A stretch of DNA of 64,000 bases. Origin: Rapana venosa (taxonomy: Eukaryota; Mollusca; Gastropoda; Neogastropoda; Muricidae). The stretch lies in contig CM054144.1 in assembly GCA_028751875.1 (NCBI GenBank), positions 15,315,930 through 15,379,929 on the forward strand, read 5' to 3'. The translations under genes and the position numbers were made by a program. This document shows, one piece after another, positions 56,385 to 64,000 of the stretch (positions are counted from its first letter, which is position 1; every line of letters begins with the position of its first letter). The notes beneath the pieces are model-generated. The model was given only the letters and a program-made list of their open reading frames with translations. It was not told the DNA's origin and ran no database searches.

Positions 56385-56860
56385 GTAATAAAAAAATAAT
56401 AATAAAAATGTATGGAATTTTATAAGCGCTGAATCTTGTAAAGCAACAAATCAAAAAGGGTCGATTTCATTTCAAACCACTTTTAAATCCCGGGAGATTT
56501 CTTCCGTGAAAAATTTGGGGTGCTTCCCGGGGGGAGGGGAGAGGCGCCCCAAAACGCAGCGCCACCCATTTTTTTTTTTTTCAGTCTGAATGTATTTGTT
56601 TCCTACAAGTGGGTTTTTTTTTTAAGAATTTTTCCAGGGGCAACTTCTTGTTGCCGTGGGTTCTTTTAGTGCGTAAATAATTTTCGTGTAACAACGGGGC
56701 CCGGTTTTTTGTCTCATCCCAAAGACTAGGCCCAGCCCCACTCAGGTCTAATGGTGGGGGAAAAGTTTCCGGTCCAAAAGGGGTACGAACCGCCCCACAC
56801 TTCAGGGCCCGGGCTTTTCGCTTTCTAGCGGGGCTTTTCTCTAGACCACCGATCACAAGA
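56385..56860 (-). mobile_element. SINE-B with (ATT)n-type tail, - strand, present in this copy only
   Basis: On the - strand: 'gatcggtggtctagag' head, 'ctagaaagcgaaaagcccg', 'ggttcgtacccc' B box, 'gggatgagac' core, then 'ttgctttacaagattcagcg' and 'ttccatac' plus ATT repeat. It sits between 'gaaagta' and 'acaagaaggaggtgacagg'-like sequence, which are directly joined at about 62514-62535 in the clean copy. Confidence 0.75.
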
Positions 56861-56969
56861 AAGGAAAAGGGGACAGGGGAAAAAAAGGAACAAGCAAAAA
56901 CAAAAAAAGGATAGAAAAGAGGGAATTTCCAAACACAGGTTTTCAAAATGGTGGGGGGGGATTTAAAAA

Positions 56970-56973
56970 TGAT

Positions 56974-57036
<63 letters not shown>

Positions 57037-57111
57037 AAGGGAGGGGGGAGTATAATCCGTGAAAAAATCACAAAGCAACAACAAAAAAACCTACAAACAA
57101 AACAAAGAAAT

Positions 57112-57147
<36 letters not shown>

Positions 57148-57148
57148 T
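56970..57148. repeat. Poly-C runs (error-inflated)
   Basis: C runs of more than 50 and about 30 nt; the clean counterpart (62635-62760) has shorter, interrupted runs. Confidence 0.85.
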
Positions 57149-58199
57149 ACTAAAATGGCACCTTAAAAGTAAACAAAATGTGGATACCTAAGGGCGCATC
57201 AAAGAAAGGAATTCCCAGGTTTTCCCCCCCCCCCCCCCCCCACCCCCTTTCCCCCCCTCCCCCCACCCTACCACCTTTCCCATCACAAATTCCCCCCCTT
57301 CTCTTTCCCCATACCCTTCTGAAAAACGACGGGTTTTTGAGCAGAAAACAGGATCACCAACCCTTTTAACCTTAGGTACCACATTTTAAAATTTATATTA
57401 TATAAATATTATATATAAAATATATATAATAATATAATTTTGACTGAACTGTGGTGCCAGAGGTAAATGGTGAAATGTAAGCTACAAGAGTATTGAGAGC
57501 ATTGTTGGTACAATTTGGGAAGATCTTGGTTTTGATTGCTATGGATAAGAAAAAAAGTAAGAAGAAAGAATTTGGCGTAGTCTCTTTTGGCCCCCAAATC
57601 ATGTTTGGGCTTTGTTCAGTAAAGGGGGGGATGTTAAACCCTGCCCCACGGTGAGGCCGAAACTTTTGCAGGGGACCCCTCCCCCAACTGACCACACACG
57701 CTCTCTCTTTTTTTTAAAAGCTCTCCCTCCCCCTCTTACAAATATCCACATCTTTCTTTGTACAAATACTGAATCACAAAACAACATATCACCCTACACT
57801 GTACACTCACACACACACGATACTTACTTTCAAAAAACAGACACACATATCCTTTCTCTTTGACAACACTGACACAGTGCACAAAACACACACACAATTT
57901 CTCCCCCTCACACACATTCTTTCTTCCCCCTTTTCATTGTCACAACACATTTCTTTACCCCCAACCATTCTTTCTTCGTCTACACTGTCAAACACACAAT
58001 ACACCATTCTTCACCCCCCACACATTCTTTTTTCCCCCATCACTGCCCACGCCACACACACATTTCCTTGCCCTCACAAAAAAATTCTTTTTTCCTCATC
58101 ACTGTCACAATGCACAAAAACTCCTCTCACACACCACAGTTTAAAAAAGTCCCAACATAGTGGGCCATCAGTGGATGACCCATCATCCACTGTTTAAAA

Positions 58200-58660
58200 G
58201 TTTCTTACCCGAACCCCGGGTTCCTGACACCAGGTAAGGTGGGTGGGCTGTGTGCCGGGGTGCTCCTCAGGGGGAAGGCCCTCTCCCCCTCGTATCCAGA
58301 AGGTGTGGGGGAGGGGGGAAACAGGTCTGGCTGCGCTGACGGTCACGCGGGATGGGGGGGTCCTTTTCACTTTGGCACTGGTCGGTGACGTGGTCATGTT
58401 TAAAGAAACACATCTTTTATGAGACAGAGAAGTTGCAGCTGAGGGACGTGAAAGGGGGAAATTTTCCTTTGGGACGCTGCTGGGTGTTTTGGGCGCACAC
58501 TCCACAGGCTTTCTCCAGGCTGTCTGTGTCTTCCTGCAAATCAAAAAAATCGGCAGCCCTACACCTAGGCCCGCTCTGCACTGGGATAGGTCTATGCTGC
58601 ATCTCCCTTTGCAACCTCTCCCTCTCCTCCACATCTGCTCGAATCTGCCAGAGTTCAAAC
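58200..58660 (-). pseudogene. Exon-like sequence of an unrecognised - strand gene (damaged copy)
   Basis: The part at 58200-58390 corresponds to the exon at 63794-64000, with indels. Upstream on the - strand the sequence continues open: one frame reads IRADVEERERLQREMQHR…AADFFDLQEDTDSLEKACGVCAQN…, another KTQTAWRKPVECAPKTPSSVP…SLSHKRC. A good acceptor (ccgatttttttgatttgcag) precedes GAAGACACAG at about 58540, and a second (gtttgaactctggcag) lies near 58655. At least one exon boundary is probable, but the frame cannot be chosen because of indels. I do not recognise the product. It is labelled pseudogene only because this copy is damaged. Confidence 0.4.
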
Positions 58661-58689
58661 AGAACCATATCAACCATTATGAACGAAGT

Positions 58690-59062
58690 AGGCCTACAGC
58701 AACCAAGACAAAAACAAAACCCACAAGGAATGATACTAGGCCTAGGCCTACCAAGGAATGAATACTAGGCCTACCACAATACTAGGCCTACCACAATACT
58801 AGGCCTACCACGAACAAATACTAGGCCTAGGCCTACCACGAACGAATACTAGGCCTACCACAATACTAGGCCTACCACGAACAAATACTAGGCCTAGGCC
58901 TACCACGAACGAATACTAGGCCTACCACGAACGAATACTAGGCCTACCACAAACAAATACTAGGCCTACCACAATACTAGGCCTACCACGAACAAATACT
59001 AGGCCTAGGCCTACCACGAACGAATACTAGGCCTACCACGAACGAATACTAGGCCTACACGC
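58690..59062. repeat. TAGGCCTA minisatellite
   Basis: Units of about 22 bp, 'aatactaggcctaccacgaa' plus cg, with variants in which the palindrome is doubled (TAGGCCTAGGCCTA) or the 'cgaac' part is lost. About 17 copies. It would lie in the intron upstream of the - strand exon. Confidence 0.93.
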
Positions 59063-59369
59063 ACGCAAATCAAGTCGCTGATAAACAAGCTGTCAATGAA
59101 GCTGAAAGTGGGCAACAGGGTGGTCAACGTATATGAAGATCCCAGTTCCATGTATAAGCTACGGCTGTTTTTATGCATACTATATATTTGTATTTTTATA
59201 TTTAATAGGTTATCCTAACCCGTTTGTTTTCCAATATTCCGATGCAGCTAGTTACTTTGTATCTTGTCTGTTTTGTTGAAGTCATTTTAATTGTTGTTTA
59301 CCTGAAATATCTCAAAATAATGATATGTAGTAATCCAGTAATACGGTCCTAGTTATCTCCCTTGCAATT

Positions 59370-59650
59370 TGAGTGTTTCAATACAGTACAGAACAATGCA
59401 ATGCAATACAGTGCAGTGCAATACAACACAGTGCAATACAATACAGTACAATACAATACAATACAGTGCAGTACAACACAGTGCATTGCAAAACAATATA
59501 GCACAATGCAATGCAATACAACACAGTGCAATGCAAGAGGTGGTGAGAGAGAGAGAGAGAGAAAGAGAGAGAGACAGGCAGGCAGGCAGGCAGAGACACA
59601 CAGAGAGACAGACAAAGAGAGAGACAGAGAGAGAATGCGAATGTACAAGT
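59370..59650. repeat. (CAATA/CAGTG)n pentamer repeat then (GA)n/(CAGG)n
   Basis: Pentamers CAATA, CAGTG and CAACA to about 59532, then GA, GGCA and GACA repeats. Confidence 0.93.
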
Positions 59651-59699
59651 TTTATTCATTATAGACCTAGGCCCCTCATGAAGGGGTGGTTTGAGAGAC

Positions 59700-59713
59700 A
59701 GACACACACACAC

Positions 59714-59751
<38 letters not shown>

Positions 59752-59825
59752 TAGAGATGGAATGAAACGAACTGTAATGTTGGGCTGTCATACGTAGATG
59801 ATTGTGTAGGCTTGTGTGGTAGGGG

Positions 59826-59882
<57 letters not shown>

Positions 59883-59895
59883 TGTGTGTGTGTAC
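59700..59895. repeat. (CA)n and (TG)n microsatellites facing each other
   Basis: CA run at 59702-59749, 75 bp of unique sequence, then TG run at 59828-59893. The two runs are complementary and could pair as a hairpin. Confidence 0.95.
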
Positions 59896-59900
59896 GCGTG

Positions 59901-60091
59901 TGTAACCGAGAGACCAACAGACAGACAGACAGAGAGAGTTAAGTGTAGAAGTATAGAGGTACTTTAAAACTCCACCAGGTCATTCAGACATATGCACCAA
60001 TAGCCACACAAAGCTGAACATAGATCTATACATAAATACGTATCCCCCCACCCGCCCCCTCCCTTCTCTCCTCTCTCTCTCTCTCCTCTCT

Positions 60092-60150
<59 letters not shown>

Positions 60151-60545
60151 GAACACATAATGATCACGATTTGTTATGTCCGTCATGTAATGTGTCACAG
60201 GAAGGTGAAGGCCACTGCGTTTATTCTTGGTTACCAACTTTTTTTTTATTCCACTTTAAGTCACGAGATTTCTCTACGTGAAATTCGGGCTGCTCTCCCG
60301 GGGAGAGCGCGTCGCCACAAGAGCAGCAACACACTTTTTTCTTTTCTTTTTGTGTGATACTATAACTACCTTACTTGGAGTATTCAGCAACAATTGAAGG
60401 TCCAGTTGTCATCGTTTCCATTCTGTGAGATTGCAGCTAGTTATGTTCTCCACACAGCACTGAGCATCAACCCTCTGTCTATCTCACCTTGACAACCGAA
60501 GCAATTTATGTATGGCACTACAGTTCACAAATAGACTTTCTGTCG
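59901..60545. other. Clean copy, first part: CT repeat, SINE-B scrap, unique sequence
   Basis: CT repeat at 60060-60148. A - strand SINE-B end fragment at about 60250-60350 ('agtcacgagatttctctacg', 'tgaaattcgggctgctctcc'). Unique sequence to the minisatellite. Homologous to 53382-54000. Confidence 0.8.
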
Positions 60546-60547
60546 AA

Positions 60548-61425
60548 AGTGGATACACTGATCTTGATTATGTCTCGGATACACTGATCTATTGATTACG
60601 TCTGGATACACTGATATTGATTATGTCTGGATACACTGATCTTGATTACGTCTGGATACACTGATCTGGATACACTGATACGTCTAGATACACTGATCTT
60701 GATTACGTCTGGATACACTGATCTTGATTACGTCTGGATACACTGATCTTGATTACGTCTGGATACACTTATCTTGATTACGTCTGGATACACTGATCTT
60801 GATTACGTCTTTACGTCTGGATACACTGATCTTGATTACGTCTGGATACACTGATACGTCTGGATACACTGATTTTGATTATGTCTTGATACACTGATCT
60901 TGTTTACGTCTGGATACACAGATACGTCTGGATACACAGATACGTCTGGATACACTGATCTTGATTATGTCTGGATACACTGATCTTGATTACGTCTGGA
61001 TACACTGATCTTAAATTCGTCTGGATACACTGAGATTGATTACGTCTGGATACACTGATACGTCTGGATACACTGATCTTGATTACGTCTGGATACACTG
61101 ATCTTGATTACGTCTGGATACACTGATACGTCTGGATACACTGATACGTCTGGATACACTGATCTTGATTACGTCTGGATACACTGATGTTGATTACGTC
61201 TGGATACACTGATCTTGATTACGTCTGGATACACTGATACGTCTGGATACACTGATCTTGATTACGTCTGGATACACCGATCTTGATTACGTCTGGATAC
61301 ACTGATCTTGATTACGTCTGGTACACTGATCTTAAATTCGTCTGGATACACTGATCTTGATTACATCTGGATACACTGATACGTCTGGATACACTGATCT
61401 TGATTACGTCTGGATACAGCTAAGG
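60548..61425. repeat. Minisatellite with interspersed 25-bp and 18-bp units
   Basis: The long unit is gatacactgat + cttgatt + acgtctg (25 bp); the short unit lacks the middle seven bases (18 bp). About 35-40 units in irregular order, few point variants. The shortened unit fits a deletion between the short direct repeats GAT…GAT. Confidence 0.95.
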
Positions 61426-62085
61426 TACAAATCTTCCTCTGACATACCTCTGCAGAGTTCTACACGTAAGGGAATAGATACTAGAATTTACAACTGATTT
61501 ATATAGTATCTGCAGTGCGTACCTGAACATTTAGAGTAAGGGTTATTCAACCGAATATTCGAGGAAACCTTGCTTGTTGAAATTCAATTGATGATGACCT
61601 TGTACAAGTTAGAGATGACGAATTTGTTTCTATGATCTGTACGGTTTTCAAGTTAAAAAAATGCCACTTGTGAAGCAGCCTACACCTTTGTTGATCAATG
61701 AACAGGTTTTACCAAAATCTTACTGTATTGTGTGGTCACTATCCCTTCATAAGGGTCACTCTGTCTCTTCTCTCTGTCCTCTCTCTTTCAGTCACATCTA
61801 CTCACACACACACTCACACTTACACACCACACTTACACACACACACACACACATCACACAGAGTCACCTCCCTTCCTCTTTACTTCATCACTACGTCATC
61901 ACTCCCTAATGGCCTACCTTAAACAAAGCCTCGTCAGCAGCTGTTCTGACAGTCACCAGCGGCAATCTTCCCTGAGCTTTCCCTTTAAGAGGATTCCCTC
62001 ACCTAAAACCCCCCCCCCCCCCCCCCCCACTCCTCTACCTAAAAAAAAAAAGAAAAAAAGAAGTTAACACTGGTACTGACGGTAT
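61426..62085. other. Clean copy, middle part; CA repeat and poly-C
   Basis: Unique sequence homologous to 55345-55970, with a CA repeat at 61803-61860 and poly-C at about 62008-62030. No exon recognised. Confidence 0.7.
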
Positions 62086-62089
62086 TCCT

Positions 62090-62345
62090 ATACAAGTCCT
62101 TGGGATGAGACTATACACCGAGGGTCACGTTATAACCCGTTCCGCTTTTCGGAAGAGTAGGCCGCCATGCGCTGGTAGGAAATGATGACAAAATTCTCAG
62201 ACTTGCATGCTTGCTGGTGTCGTGTTTAGACATCATCTCCCAAGTCAGAATGCAGCTACCTTCATGGTGGGTAAATGGTTGCACACACAACATCGCACTA
62301 ATGTGGAACCTCGCAGTTTTAAGTAACTGAGGAACAACACCAAAA
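62090..62345 (+). mobile_element. SINE-A-type core with T1 tail
   Basis: 'gatgagactatacaccgagg' core, 'ttttcggaagagtaggccg', then the T1 module 'tcgtgtttagacatcatctc' to 'gtggaacctcgcag'. Same arrangement as 3110-3370. Confidence 0.75.
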
Positions 62346-62439
62346 AAACCAACAGATCATACTACAACAGACAACAATACAGTAGAATTCAGTGCAATAC
62401 AGTACAGTGCAATACATTTCAATAGCAATCCTCTCAGAC

Positions 62440-62690
62440 AAACTGCGCGGAAGCAGGCCCACGGCATCCGACTTCGGCTCGTGGGAGAGAACAGAGTAGA
62501 CCAAGAAGGCAGAAAGTAGACAAGAAGGAGGTGACAGGAAGAAAAGGAACAATGCAAAAGCAAAGAAAGAGATAGAAAAGAGGGAATTCCTAGCACAGGA
62601 TTTCAAAATGGTGGGGGTGGCATTTATAACTGATACCCCCCCCCCCCCCCCCCCCCCACCCCGGAGGAGGGGGGAGTATAATCCGTGCAA
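62440..62690 (+). mobile_element. SINE-C-like repeat, 3' two-thirds
   Basis: 'aggcccacggcatccgactt', 'agtagaccaagaaggcagaa', 'ggtgacaggaagaaaaggaa', 'gatagaaaagagggaattcc', ending 'actgata' plus poly-C. It follows the T1 element closely. Confidence 0.8.
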
Positions 62691-62739
62691 AAATCACAAA
62701 GCAACAACAGAAAACCTACAAACAAAACAACAGAAATAC

Positions 62740-63790
62740 CCCCTCCCCCCCCCCCCCCCCCCTCCCTACTCAATGGCACCTTGAGAAAGTAAACATGAAT
62801 GTGGATAGTAAGGTGGCGCATACAAAGAAAGGAATTCCCAGGTTCTTTCCCATCCCCCCCCCCCCACCCCCTTTCCCCCCTCACCCCTACCACCATTCCC
62901 AGTCACAAAATTCCCCCCTTCTCTTTCCCTCAGTACCTCTTCTGAAAAACTGACTGGTTTGAGCAGAAAACAGGATCACGCTAATCTCTTAATCCTTAGG
63001 TACCACATATATATATATATATAATGACATGTTTCTGACTGAACTGTGTGTGCCAGAGGTGAAAGGTAAGCTACAAGAGTATTGAGAGCATGTGTTGTGT
63101 ACAACTTTGGATAGATCTTTGTGTCTTGATTAACGTGGATAAGAAAGAAAGTAAGAAGAAAGACATTGTGCGTAGTTCTCTGTTGGCCACCAATCATGAT
63201 TGGCTTTGTTCCAGTCATGATGGATGTTCACCCCTGCGCCACGGTGAGGCCGAGAACTTTTGCAGAGGACACCTCACACACACTGACACACACACGCTCT
63301 CTCTCTCTCTTTTTTTTAAGCTCTCTTTCTCTCTGACAAATATCCAAACTTTCTTTGTAACAAATCGTGACATACACACAACTACATAGTCACTCATACA
63401 CACTGTACACTCACACGATACCCACTTTCAAATACACAAGCAGACATAGTCACTTTCACTCTTTGACATACACTGACACAGGTGCACATAACACACACAC
63501 ACACACACACACCACATTTCTTCACCTCACACACATTCTTTCTTCCTCAATCACTGTTACACATGCACACGCACACACACACATTTCCCCGCCCTCACAC
63601 ACATTCTTTCTTCCTCTGTCACTGTCACACACACACACACATTTCTTCACCCTCACACACATTCTTTCTTCCTCTATCACTGTCACACATGCACACACTT
63701 CTCTCTCTCACACACACACAGTTTAAAAAAGTCCAACAGTAGTGGACCTATCAGTGGATGACTCCATCAGTCCACTGTTAAAAGTTGCTT
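62740..63790. other. Clean copy, last intron part
   Basis: Poly-C tracts (62740-62762, 62850-62885), a short TA repeat (63006-63022), and CA-rich imperfect repeats at 63400-63720 built on 'ctcacacacattctttcttc'. Probably intron downstream of the - strand exon. Confidence 0.7.
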
Positions 63791-63793
63791 ACC

Positions 63794-64000
63794 CAGAACC
63801 AGGCTTCCTGACTACCAGGTAAGCTGTGGGGTGTGGCTGTGCTGCCGGCTGCTCCTCATGGGCCAAGGCCATCTCCTCCTCGTAGTCCAGAAGGTCTGGG
63901 GGAGGGGAAGCAGGTCTGGCTGACACTGACAGGTCAGCTGCGGGATGGGGGTGTCCTTCATCACTGTTGGCCAGCTGGTCTGGTGACTGCTGGTCTGTGC
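63794..64000 (-). CDS. Partial exon of an unrecognised - strand gene
   Basis: Reading from the right edge on the - strand, one frame is open throughout: TDQQSPDQLANSDEGHPHP…, then DLLDYEEEMALAHEE, then PHPTAYLVVRKPGSG. It ends at a donor (tctgg|gtaagc, exon end 63794). The other two frames hit stops or lack a protein-like pattern. Composition is rich in Pro, Ser, Ala and Glu, suggesting a disordered region. The damaged homologue at 58200-58390 keeps the same ends. The exon continues beyond the window, and I do not recognise the protein. Confidence 0.55.

Larger units (their letters stand above)
52640..58400. other. Low-accuracy consensus: damaged duplicate of neighbouring sequence
   Basis: The stretch is full of homopolymer blocks (especially 52800-53210) and of single-base deletions relative to 51640-52625 (left part) and 59901-64000 (right part). 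Long G/C-only runs and truncated TG/CA repeats have the pattern of unpolished long-read sequence. Frames read here are unreliable. Matching checkpoints are 53382/59901, 54000/60545, 55460/61570, 56280/62380, 57560/63150 and 58200/63790. Confidence 0.85.

Noticed and set aside
60548..61425. CRISPR-like array
   Set aside because: There are no unique spacers; the array is a head-to-tail minisatellite in an animal genome.

Overview
The window looks like intronic and intergenic DNA from an animal genome, most probably a marine gastropod mollusc. The reasons are: many tRNA-derived SINEs with the modular build known from molluscs, several APE-type non-LTR retrotransposon remnants, very heavy microsatellite content (CA, CT, GATA, poly-G/C), scattered copies of the palindrome TAGGCCTA, and spliced micro-scale exons separated by kilobases. 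Nothing bacterial or viral is visible. There is no intact long host ORF; most open frames are translations of microsatellites.

Host genes. On the + strand a 48-nt exon at 6466-6513 with strong splice sites encodes the 'ISYTEYLFLL' segment of the mitochondrial calcium uniporter regulators MICU2/MICU3, closest to MICU3. A 42-nt, phase-matched exon candidate at 8656-8697 would be a frame-neutral cassette directly downstream. A 41-nt candidate at 33826-33866 is also phase-compatible. The EF-hand exon that should follow was not found; it may lie in the 500-N gap (23495-23994) or outside the window. A second gene on the - strand enters from the right edge: a Pro/Ser/Glu-rich exon at 63794-64000 with a clear donor, and a degraded duplicate with further possible coding sequence at about 58200-58660.

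Layout. 1-6.4 kb: microsatellites and SINE copies. 6.4-11.2 kb: MICU exon(s) among CT, TG and poly-G tracts. 11.6-12.1 kb: RNase H-bearing LINE remnant. 12.7-20 kb: dense SINEs, a TTAA-flanked piggyBac-like nonautonomous element, and a composite tRNA/5S SINE. 20-24.3 kb: low complexity and the assembly gap, flanked by two copies of one LINE 3' end. 24.3-29.6 kb: a nearly full-length but frameshifted non-LTR retrotransposon whose ORF1 starts with a hydrophobic leader ending in a 2A-like GVEPNPGP motif. 29.6-32.7 kb: SINEs and a second LINE 3' fragment. 33-41 kb: several minisatellites (171, 30, 26.5 and about 45 bp units) and SINEs. 41-51.2 kb: more SINEs, a 56-bp repeat and a fold-back structure.

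52.6-64 kb: two diverged versions of one segment. The left version (about 52640-58400) is full of homopolymer and deletion errors, like unpolished long-read sequence; the right one (59901-64000) is clean. The left version carries a SINE and a longer minisatellite that the right lacks. This is therefore either a falsely retained second haplotype or gap fill, or a real 6.5-kb tandem duplication with one unpolished copy. Coordinates and frames inside 52.6-58.4 kb should not be trusted.
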